Shown here: positions 8,207 through 13,763 of the stretch, piece by piece
Layout of the letters: each line of letters opens with the position of its first letter
Numbering within the stretch: position 1 is the stretch's first letter
Assembly (NCBI GenBank): GCA_009699615.1
Contig: WLNV01000009.1
Location: 1 to 18,029, forward strand
Direction: 5' to 3'
Origin: Actinomycetota bacterium
GTDB taxonomy: Bacteria > Actinomycetota > Thermoleophilia > Solirubrobacterales > Solirubrobacteraceae
DNA: 18,029 nucleotides
Notes under the pieces: model-generated
Seen by the model: only the letters and a program-made list of their open reading frames with translations
The model's database searches: none
What the model was told of the DNA's origin: nothing
Made by a program: the position numbers and the translations under genes

Positions 8207-9201
8207 GCCCAGGAATCGCAGACGGTCAGCCAGATGCGCTCGACCTACTCACCGCCTACCAGCACAGCGCCGTAGTTGCTGCAGCGACGTTGACCGGCGT
8301 TGCCGATGCGATGGCCGCAGGGGAAAGCGACTCGGCTGCTCTTGCGAGCGAACTCAGTCTGGATCCGCGCGCCGTACGCGCGTTGCTTGGCTCGATGGTC
8401 GCGCTCGGCCTTGCCGAGGCAGAGGGGGAGGGCCACGTGCTGAGCGAGACCGGCGCCCCGCTGGCAACCGATCATCCACGTTCAATCGCGGCGATCGTCG
8501 GAAAAGAGTGGTTCTTCTACAAAGTCTGGGGTGAGCTGCCGGCCGCAATGGTCGATGGCCACGCGCGAGTTGATCCATGGCAGATGCGGCTCGGCGATGA
8601 TCCGGAGCAGGCGCTCGGCTTCCTTCGCGCGCTAGACGACCTAGCTGGCCTCTTTGGCGATGAGCTACCGGGCCTCAGCGGAATCACAGAAGGTGGAACC
8701 CTGCTCGACGTCGGTGGCGCATCCGGCTCGCACTCGGCCTACTTGATCTCAGCGGTTGATGGGATCGAAGCGACAGTGCTCGATCTGCCTGAGATCGGGG
8801 TTTTGGTCGAGGAACGCCACCCCGAGGTCGCGTTTGTCGCAGGCGACCTCGACCAACTCCGTTTTGGGATGGCGGACGGCGAGCAGTGGGACATCGTCCT
8901 GCTGGCAAACATCCTTCACGATCACCCACCAGCGAAGTGCCGCGAGTTGCTGGCCAACGCTTTCGAGCTCGTGCGGCCGGGCGGTCGGGTCGTGCTTTAT
9001 GAATGGGTGCTCGACGACAACCGCGACGAGCCGCCAGCTGTGGCGCTCTTCGCGCTGATGATGATGGTCGAGAATGAGGGCGGCAACTCGTATACGGAGA
9101 GCGAGCTGCGTGGCTGGCTCGAAGAGGTCGGCTTTGAGGGCGTTGAGTTGCGACGTGGCTTTGGTCCGATCGCCGGCGTTAGCGCTGTTCGACCTAGCTG
9201 A
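8203..9201 (+). CDS. SAM-dependent O-methyltransferase, family 2 (PF00891)
   Basis: A 332-residue methyltransferase. An N-terminal winged-helix dimerisation domain (about 15-90) is typical of acetylserotonin, hydroxyneurosporene and polyketide O-methyltransferases. The SAM-binding motif I is LLDVGGASGSHSAYL (167-181), the acidic DLPE follows at 194-197, and the catalytic-region ANILHDHPPAKC is at 235-246 with His239 at the expected general-base position. The C-terminal WLEEVGFEGVELRR is normal for the family. These enzymes methylate hydroxyl groups on small, often aromatic molecules. It is last in the operon, overlapping the oxidoreductase stop. Its presence is unexpected in a purely catabolic operon and hints at modification of a hydroxylated product. 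Substrate unknown. Confidence 0.9.
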   Translation: MSPGIADGQPDALDLLTAYQHSAVVAAATLTGVADAMAAGESDSAALASELSLDPRAVRALLGSMVALGLAEAEGEGHVLSETGAPLATDHPRSIAAIVGKEWFFYKVWGELPAAMVDGHARVDPWQMRLGDDPEQALGFLRALDDLAGLFGDELPGLSGITEGGTLLDVGGASGSHSAYLISAVDGIEATVLDLPEIGVLVEERHPEVAFVAGDLDQLRFGMADGEQWDIVLLANILHDHPPAKCRELLANAFELVRPGGRVVLYEWVLDDNRDEPPAVALFALMMMVENEGGNSYTESELRGWLEEVGFEGVELRRGFGPIAGVSAVRPS

Positions 9202-9205
9202 CTTT

Positions 9206-9242
9206 CGCTGCGGCTAAACCGGATACGAACGAACCCGCAGCG
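9206..9242. terminator. Perfect 8-bp inverted repeat between convergent genes, possible bidirectional terminator
   Basis: CGCTGCGG at 9206-9213 pairs perfectly with CCGCAGCG at 9235-9242 across a 21-nt loop. The left arm begins 4 nt after the methyltransferase stop, and the loop holds the last codons of the opposing cyclopropane synthase gene. No T-run follows on either strand, so intrinsic termination would be of the U-poor actinobacterial kind. Confidence 0.45.
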
Positions 9243-10536
9243 GTGGCGCTGGTTCGTACTCTTCGACCGGGCGAGCGATCACCTGGTGGACCGAGAGGCG
9301 ACTGCGTTCGAAGCCGAGCGCGGCGCCGTAGTTGTGCAGGCGCCAGACGCGTTCGCGTTCGGGGCCGATTTCGGCGATCGCCGCTTCGCGGTCGCTGTCG
9401 TGGTTGATCGCCCAGCGGCGCAGCGTCTCAGCGTAGTGGGGGCGCAGCGATTCGTCGTCAACCAGTTCGAAGCCAGCGTCCTCGATCGCGTTGATCACGA
9501 TCCCCTGCGTGTGCAGCTCGCCGTCGGGGAAGACGTAGCGCTGCGTGAAACTCTTCGGCTGCATCTGGTGGTCCTCGCCGATCCGAACAATTCCGTGGTT
9601 GAGGAAGAGCCCATCCTTGGCGATCAGGCTGCGCGCCTGCTGCAGATAGATCGGCAGGTTGTCGCGACCGACGTGCTCGAACATTCCGATGCTTGAGATC
9701 TTGTCGTACGGGCCGTCATTGACTTCGCGGTAGTCCTGCAGGCGGACTTCGCACTGGTCCTGCATCCCGGCTTGGGTGATTCGCTCGCGCGCAAGCTCGG
9801 CCTGCTCTTCTGAAATCGTCACGCCAACCGCATGAACGCCGTAGTTGTGCGCTGCGTAGATCAGCAGCGAACCCCAGCCGCAGCCGATGTCGAGCAGACG
9901 GTCGCCGGGCTTCAGCTCAAGCTTCTTGCAGATCAGGTCGAGCTTGCGCGTCTGAGCCTGATCAAGAGTGTCTTCAGGAGAACCGAAGTAGGCGCAGGAA
10001 TAGACCATCGTTTCGCCGAGCATGCGACGGTAGAACTCGTTCGACACGTCGTAGTGGTGAGAGATCGCTTCCTGATCGCGCTGGGCGCTATGGAGGCGCC
10101 CCTGGAGCTTGATCTCGGCCTCCGGCGCCGGCGGCTGGCCGCGGCGCAGTAGGCCGAGCTTGCGCGCCGCCTTCAGGGCCGGAATCGCGTCGGTCGCCTT
10201 CAGTGGTGCGTGCCGCCACTTTTCAGTTAGATCGAGTGCCATCTCAAGGTCGCCGTCAACCTCAAGTTCGCCCGAGACCCAAGCCCTTGCCATCCCAAGT
10301 TCGTTCGGTTCGCGCACCATCCGTACCAGCGCGTCGCGCTCGGCGAAGCGGAGTGTCGGCGAGTTGGGAATGGGATTCGTCGGCGGCAGTTCGCTGCCGT
10401 CCCAGAAGGCCAGCGTGAACGAGCGACCGCCCTCGGCGCGGCTGTCGAGCAGACCGACCAGCTCAGCCAGTTCGGCGGCTACGCCGCTCGCGGCGCTGCC
10501 CGGAGTGATTTTTGGGGAACTCGATGTAGTGGCCAT
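9214..10536 (-). CDS. Cyclopropane-fatty-acyl-phospholipid synthase family methyltransferase
   Basis: A 440-residue SAM-dependent enzyme of the CFA synthase/mycolic acid cyclopropane synthase family, which methylenates or methylates double bonds of membrane lipid acyl chains. There is an N-terminal domain (residues 40-110, including TLAFWDGSELP) as in bacterial CFA synthases. HHYDVSNEFYRRML (160-173) is the lipid/active-site entry motif, LLDIGCGWG (214-222) is SAM motif I, VGVTISEEQ is motif II, and MFEHVGRDN (285-293) carries the conserved Glu and His. ATG at 10536 is preferred; an in-frame TTG sits two codons upstream (10542), and neither has a clear RBS. It lies 33 nt behind the crcB pair on the same strand and so may be cotranscribed. 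The product, cyclopropane versus branched methyl, cannot be told from sequence. Confidence 0.92.
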   Translation of the reverse strand: MATTSSSPKITPGSAASGVAAELAELVGLLDSRAEGGRSFTLAFWDGSELPPTNPIPNSPTLRFAERDALVRMVREPNELGMARAWVSGELEVDGDLEMALDLTEKWRHAPLKATDAIPALKAARKLGLLRRGQPPAPEAEIKLQGRLHSAQRDQEAISHHYDVSNEFYRRMLGETMVYSCAYFGSPEDTLDQAQTRKLDLICKKLELKPGDRLLDIGCGWGSLLIYAAHNYGVHAVGVTISEEQAELARERITQAGMQDQCEVRLQDYREVNDGPYDKISSIGMFEHVGRDNLPIYLQQARSLIAKDGLFLNHGIVRIGEDHQMQPKSFTQRYVFPDGELHTQGIVINAIEDAGFELVDDESLRPHYAETLRRWAINHDSDREAAIAEIGPERERVWRLHNYGAALGFERSRLSVHQVIARPVEEYEPAPPLRVRSYPV

Positions 10537-10569
10537 CGCCAAAACTTAGTAGATCGCTGGTCGATTTGC

Positions 10570-10935
10570 CTAGAGCAGGCCGCCGAGTGTGCGGCCAACT
10601 ACGAGCGCCAGAAATCCGGCAAACAGGCTGAGGAAGATGTTGACCGCAGCCGCCTGCGGACGATGCTCGCGTGCGAGCCCGTCGCTGTCGGCCATCCAGG
10701 CAGAAAAGGTCGTGTATGAGCCGAGCAATCCGCCGGCCAGCAGCGTCAGTGTTGCGCCGGCGACGCCGGCCCCGAGCAGCAGCCCAACGATCAACGAGCC
10801 GGCGACGTTCACGACGAGCGTGCCGACGGGAAACTGATCGCCACTGCGCTCGGCAACTGCAACAACGGTCAGGTGACGCGCGAGCGCGCCGACTCCGCCA
10901 AGAGCGGTCAGGCCAACTATCGCGAGCGCGCTCAT
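10570..10935 (-). CDS. crcB: CrcB/FluC fluoride ion channel subunit 1
   Basis: A 121-residue, four-helix membrane protein of the CrcB/Fluc family, which exports fluoride as a dual-topology dimer. Motifs: GGVGALARH near the N-terminus, GTLVVNVAGSLIVG (helix 2, with the conserved Asn), and GGLLGSYTTFSAWM in the broken third helix. The second Phe of the usual TTFSTF Phe-box is Trp here. The ATG at 10935 overlaps the end of the upstream crcB copy by 4 nt (ATGA), with AGGAG 6 nt upstream (10942-10946). Two adjacent unequal copies are the usual sign of a heterodimeric channel. Confidence 0.93.
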   Translation of the reverse strand: MSALAIVGLTALGGVGALARHLTVVAVAERSGDQFPVGTLVVNVAGSLIVGLLLGAGVAGATLTLLAGGLLGSYTTFSAWMADSDGLAREHRPQAAAVNIFLSLFAGFLALVVGRTLGGLL

Positions 10936-11393
10936 CGCCCGCTCCTGCCGCGCTGCGAGAGCCGCACGGTAACGAGAACGGCGAGCAATCCCGCGACGAT
11001 GCTTACGGCGGCGTAGCTGAGCGCCAGCGCCCCGTGGCCGTCGTCGATCATCACGAGCAGTTCACGCTGCATCGTTGAGAATGTCGTCAGGCCACCGCAG
11101 ACGCCGGTCGCAAGAAAGGCGCGCAGGCGGCTCGGTGTATTGGCGGGGTTGGGAAGCCGAACAAGAATGACGCCAAGAGCCGCCGCGCCGATCACGTTTG
11201 CGATCAGCGTTGCCCAGTGCCAGTCGGCGCCGGGCGCCGGGAGCGCCTCGGCGAGAGCGAAGCGTGCGAGTGTGCCGAGCGCGCCGCCGGCCAAGATCGC
11301 CAGCCAGAGTGCTCCGCCGCCACGTCGGACGTGGGCCGGCAGCGCCAGTGGATCGGCGGAGCTTTGCGGGCTGTTGGCAGGGGAGGCGGACAT
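10932..11393 (-). CDS. crcB: CrcB/FluC fluoride ion channel subunit 2
   Basis: A 153-residue CrcB/Fluc protein, longer than its partner because of an about 28-residue hydrophilic N-terminal extension before the first helix. Family motifs: GGALGTLARFALAEAL, ATLIANVIGAAALGVILV with the conserved Asn, and GVCGGLTTFSTMQ at the helix-3 break. The second Phe of the TTFSTF box is Met. It is upstream of and overlaps the other crcB gene, so both are made from one transcript. The start at 11393 has no good SD and lies 12 nt after the stop of a small zinc-ribbon gene, suggesting coupling. No room exists upstream for a fluoride riboswitch directly in front of it. Confidence 0.92.
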   Translation of the reverse strand: MSASPANSPQSSADPLALPAHVRRGGGALWLAILAGGALGTLARFALAEALPAPGADWHWATLIANVIGAAALGVILVRLPNPANTPSRLRAFLATGVCGGLTTFSTMQRELLVMIDDGHGALALSYAAVSIVAGLLAVLVTVRLSQRGRSGR

Positions 11394-11405
11394 CGGCGGC
11401 GCAGT

Positions 11406-11612
11406 TTACGAGTCGCTGCGGGTCAGGTGCCAGTCACCACAGAGGTCACAGAGGTACGGAGTGAAGCGGTCGCCGAACTGCGCGCGGTCGGAGGCTGCGT
11501 GCGCGCGGGCCTCGACTTCGCTGCTGAAGACGCGCTTGTTGCGGCACTTGTCGAGGCGGTTCTGCTTCGCCGCCTGCTGGCGTTCAAACCAGTCTTCGAT
11601 CCCATTACTCAT
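11406..11612 (-). CDS. Small Cys/His zinc-ribbon-like hypothetical protein
   Basis: A 68-residue protein rich in charged and Gln residues. Its N-terminal half has a short Cys-containing basic patch (LDKCRNKR). Its C-terminus is PYLCDLCGDWHLT, giving one Cys, then a CxxC pair and a His, plausible zinc ligands. Similar short proteins ending in Y.C..C..WHLT are common in actinobacteria and their phages, and their function is not known to me. ATG 11612 is chosen because the conserved-looking part starts there; an in-frame start at 11642 would add 10 residues with no better RBS. It heads the fluoride-channel run, 12 nt before crcB. A role in regulating that run is speculation. Confidence 0.7.
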   Translation of the reverse strand: MSNGIEDWFERQQAAKQNRLDKCRNKRVFSSEVEARAHAASDRAQFGDRFTPYLCDLCGDWHLTRSDS

Positions 11613-11649
11613 CCACCCATAGTTACAAGCAGGTAGCCGCATCAGCGAT

Positions 11650-11655
11650 TACGAT
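11650..11655 (+). promoter_or_regulatory. Putative -10 box TACGAT for a leaderless transcript
   Basis: TACGAT fits the actinobacterial TANNNT -10 consensus and ends 6 nt before the ATG at 11662, which has no Shine-Dalgarno. This is the geometry of a leaderless mRNA starting at the A of the start codon. No clear -35 is seen. Confidence 0.45.
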
Positions 11656-11661
11656 CAGTCA

Positions 11662-12126
11662 ATGCTCACTAATCGCAGTGTCGCCATCTCGTTCGCTCTA
11701 GTCGCAGCACTGGCGCTGGCAGCCTGCGGCGGCAGCGACACAGCCAGCACCAGCACGCCTTCGACCGTTACCGACAACGTCACTAGCACCGCGACCGATA
11801 CGACCACTCCGGTCACGACCGGCACCCAGCTGACTACCGGCAGCGCCTCTTGCACCAAAGCCGAGATTGAGAAGGCCGTCAGCGACCTCAGCAGCACCGA
11901 CTATCCAAGCCCCTCGCTGGCAACCGGCGGTGGCCCGCCATACAAGTGCGCCGACGGATGGGCGGTTGGATTTGTCAACGTGGGCTCTGGGATGGAGGAG
12001 ATCACGACGACCGTCGTCTGGCAGGCCGAAGGCCAGTTCTGGGTTCCTCAGGACCGCGGCAAGGTTTGCCCGAAGCCGTCGAAGGTTCCGGCGGCGATTT
12101 ACGACCTCGCCTGCAACAGCAACTAG
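11662..12126 (+). CDS. Thr/Ser-rich secreted lipoprotein, function unknown
   Basis: A 154-residue protein with a signal peptide ending in the lipobox LAAC (Cys22), then a Ser/Thr-rich linker (about 25-60) typical of a spacer through the cell wall. A compact C-terminal domain (about 64-154) follows, with four Cys residues (in ASCTKAEI, YKCADGW, KVCPKP and DLACNSN) that could form two disulfides. The Cys-Thr-x-x-x-Ile start and the Cys-xx-Gly-Trp-Ala-Val segment resemble small actinobacterial extracytoplasmic domains without assigned function. It reads divergently from the fluoride-channel operon and probably starts as a leaderless mRNA. I do not recognise a specific family. Confidence 0.82.
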   Translation: MLTNRSVAISFALVAALALAACGGSDTASTSTPSTVTDNVTSTATDTTTPVTTGTQLTTGSASCTKAEIEKAVSDLSSTDYPSPSLATGGGPPYKCADGWAVGFVNVGSGMEEITTTVVWQAEGQFWVPQDRGKVCPKPSKVPAAIYDLACNSN

Positions 12127-12152
12127 CAGCCGTCGCGGGTCGTCGGTGCTCT

Positions 12153-12160
12153 AGGGGAGA
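12153..12160 (+). promoter_or_regulatory. Ribosome binding site AGGGGAGA for the membrane protein at 12169
   Basis: AGGGGAGA lies 8 nt upstream of the GTG at 12169. It supports that GTG as the start, in contrast to the SD-less neighbours. Confidence 0.6.
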
Positions 12161-12168
12161 CTGCGCTT

Positions 12169-12903
12169 GTGACCGATCGCGGCAAGGACCTCACGGATGA
12201 GCAGCGCGTCGGGCGGCTCGAGGTAAGGGAGGCCGCAGGGGCTGTCATTGCCGTGATCGTGATGCAGGTCGCGCTCGCGGTCGTCTGCACCGCGTCAAAC
12301 TGGGAGCTGTGGCTGCTCCCGGCATGGGCATGGATAGCAACCGCAATTCCCGAAGCGATCCTTCTTGGTGTTCTGATCGGTCAGCGCCACAAGCACCGCG
12401 ACCAAGTCGAAGTTGACGACGGCGAACAGACGCCAAGGCGCCGGAGCGCAGCGATCTGGCTCGTCGGCTTCATAACGCTCGCCAATGGACTGGCTCTCCT
12501 CGCGCTCCTCGGCGAGCTGCTCTCGGCCCAGGTTCGAACCGGAACCGAACTGCTCTTCGAGGCGGCCGTGATCTGGACGACGAACGTGATCGCATTCGGT
12601 CTTCTCTACTGGGAGCTTGACCGCGGCGGGCCTTGGCAGCGTGCAAAGGAGAAGCTGCCGGTTGGATCGCCAGGCGCCGACTTTCAGTTCCCGCAGATGG
12701 AGAACCCGGGGCTTGCCGAGCCCACATGGCGCCCGCTGCTGCCCGACTACATGTACGTCGCCTTCACGACCGCGACCGCCTTCAGTCCGACCGACGCGAT
12801 GCCGCTGACGCGGCGCGCCAAAGGCGTGATGGCCGCCGAGACCATCCTTTCTGCGACAACGGTTCTGCTCGTTGCGGCGCGTGCGGTCAGCATTCTCGGC
12901 TGA
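12169..12903 (+). CDS. Uncharacterised polytopic membrane protein with pore-loop-like C-terminus
   Basis: A 244-residue membrane protein. Hydrophobic segments are at about 23-43, 48-71, 94-118 and 127-148, with a final one at 219-242. Between the fourth and last lies LYWELDRGGP (146-154), then a soluble stretch containing DFQFPQ (171-176), and DYMYVAFTTATAFSPTDAMP (193-212). This last piece is less hydrophobic than a true helix, rich in Thr/Ala, and resembles the pore loop of two-helix potassium channels. Proteins with the block F.Q.P plus YVAFT.ATAFSPTD.MP followed by R.AK occur widely as conserved hypotheticals; I know no function. The GTG start has a good SD 8 nt upstream. It lies 42 nt after the lipoprotein gene and may be cotranscribed with it. 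Confidence 0.8.
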   Translation: MTDRGKDLTDEQRVGRLEVREAAGAVIAVIVMQVALAVVCTASNWELWLLPAWAWIATAIPEAILLGVLIGQRHKHRDQVEVDDGEQTPRRRSAAIWLVGFITLANGLALLALLGELLSAQVRTGTELLFEAAVIWTTNVIAFGLLYWELDRGGPWQRAKEKLPVGSPGADFQFPQMENPGLAEPTWRPLLPDYMYVAFTTATAFSPTDAMPLTRRAKGVMAAETILSATTVLLVAARAVSILG

Positions 12904-12941
12904 GACTCGAGGTCGGCAGGTCACCGCGCGCCGCCGCCGAT

Positions 12942-12947
12942 TAGACT
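12942..12947 (+). promoter_or_regulatory. Putative -10 box TAGACT for a leaderless transcript
   Basis: TAGACT (TANNNT type) ends 8 nt before the ATG at 12956, which has no Shine-Dalgarno. The same nonamer TAGACTTGC recurs at 13734, before another small gene. Consistent with a leaderless mRNA. Confidence 0.45.
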
Positions 12948-12955
12948 TGCGCGAT

Positions 12956-13285
12956 ATGAGCAACCCAGAACTGACAAGCCGCCATCGCGACACCGTTGAG
13001 GAAATCTTTCGTCACCCGACGAGCCACAACATTGAGTGGCGCCATGTGATCAAGCTGCTTGAGCACGTCGGCGAGGTAACCGAGGAGCACAATGGCAAGG
13101 TCAAAGTGACGCTCGGCCCGGAGACTGAGGTCTTCCACCGTCCACGCGAGAAGGACATCGACGTGCAGATGGTCGTTGACCTGCGCCGCATGCTCACCAA
13201 CGCCGGCTACAACCCAGACGGTTCCCCTGCAGTCGAAGACGAGCGCACGCGCGACCACGGCGACGGAACGTGGGGCGCGCCGTAA
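12956..13285 (+). CDS. HicA-like small protein (solitary)
   Basis: A 109-residue protein. The order TVEEIFRHP (13-21), NIEWRHVIKLLEHVGEV (25-41), a short beta hairpin (KVKVTLG), VFHRPREKD (59-67) and VVDLRRMLTNAGY (73-85) matches the HicA-type double-stranded-RNA-binding-like fold. Chromosomal relatives read 'iF.HP...NI.W.dv..LL...G' and 'FHRP'. True HicA toxins have a catalytic His in a Gly-Ser-His segment. Here that strand reads EEHNGKVKV, so toxin activity is doubtful. No HicB antitoxin gene is adjacent. ATG 12956 is preferred over in-frame upstream starts (to 12872) because those overlap the previous gene and a -10-like box sits just before it. The C-terminal tail (86-109) is hydrophilic and probably disordered. 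Confidence 0.75.
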   Translation: MSNPELTSRHRDTVEEIFRHPTSHNIEWRHVIKLLEHVGEVTEEHNGKVKVTLGPETEVFHRPREKDIDVQMVVDLRRMLTNAGYNPDGSPAVEDERTRDHGDGTWGAP

Positions 13286-13304
13286 GCTGACGCACCCCAG
13301 CGCT

Positions 13305-13318
13305 GCGCACTCTTGCGC
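13305..13318. terminator. Short inverted repeat between convergent genes
   Basis: GCGCA (13305-13309) and TGCGC (13314-13318) form a 5-bp stem with a CTCT loop in the 54-nt space between convergent genes. No T-tract follows on the + strand, so this is only a weak bidirectional terminator candidate. Confidence 0.3.
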
Positions 13319-13339
13319 GTCGCCGTCGTTCTCGCTGTT

Positions 13340-13636
13340 CTACTTCGTGGTGGTGGTTGTGGCAGCGCCGTTCGGTGCTGCCTGACCGGCGCCCGGCGCC
13401 ATCATCCCTGGGCGCTGACCGCCCTGCCCCGGCCCGCCGATTCCGGGGCCCTCCTGACCGCGCTGGCCACCTGGGCCGCCAAACTGCATCTGCTGCGCGC
13501 CGCCGAACATCCCGCCTCCTCTATGGTGGCCGCCGCCGCTGTTGAGCGCGACGACAAGCGCGACGATGCTGAAGATCAGCGCGAGTCCCGTTCCTACGGC
13601 GAGAAGTACCTTCTGAACTGGATCTGAGATGTGCAT
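13340..13636 (-). CDS. Single-TM protein with Gly/Gln/Pro/Met-rich tail
   Basis: A 98-residue protein with one predicted membrane helix (about 9-31), a His/Gly hinge (SGGGHHRGGGMFGG), then a low-complexity tail built from Gly-Gly-x, Gln, Pro and Met. It ends in a run of Thr and a Lys. The short N-terminus MHISDPVQK probably stays inside and the tail outside, but topology is uncertain. ATG 13636 has GAAAGGA about 8 nt upstream on the minus strand. No family recognised. The adjacent His/Met content could bind metal, but this is speculation. It reads divergently from the nuclease-type lipoprotein gene. Confidence 0.7.
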   Translation of the reverse strand: MHISDPVQKVLLAVGTGLALIFSIVALVVALNSGGGHHRGGGMFGGAQQMQFGGPGGQRGQEGPGIGGPGQGGQRPGMMAPGAGQAAPNGAATTTTTK

Positions 13637-13733
13637 CTTGTGAATCCTTTCTCTGCGCCCGTAGGCGATTGGCTTGATTACCAGTCAAGGGCCGTTCTCT
13701 TAAGCATTTCTGAGGCTGCCGCCGGTCGCTCAA

Positions 13734-13739
13734 TAGACT
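13734..13739 (+). promoter_or_regulatory. Putative -10 box TAGACT upstream of the nuclease lipoprotein
   Basis: TAGACT in the 127-nt divergent spacer (13637-13763), 24 nt before the TTG start at 13764, repeats the TAGACTTGC seen at 12942. With a start site about 7 nt downstream, the mRNA would have a leader of about 17-18 nt holding AGAGAG as a weak SD. I see nothing else in the spacer. Confidence 0.4.
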
Positions 13740-13763
13740 TGCTGGCAGAGAGTTGGTGCAGTC

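Noticed and set aside
11394..11450. Possible fluoride riboswitch before the crcB pair
   Set aside because: The space is only 12 nt before the upstream small gene's stop, and no aptamer-like sequence was recognised there or ahead of that gene.
12127..12168. CCGTCG/CGTCGG hairpin as terminator after the lipoprotein gene
   Set aside because: The stem contains a T-T mismatch and has no T-tract; too weak to list.
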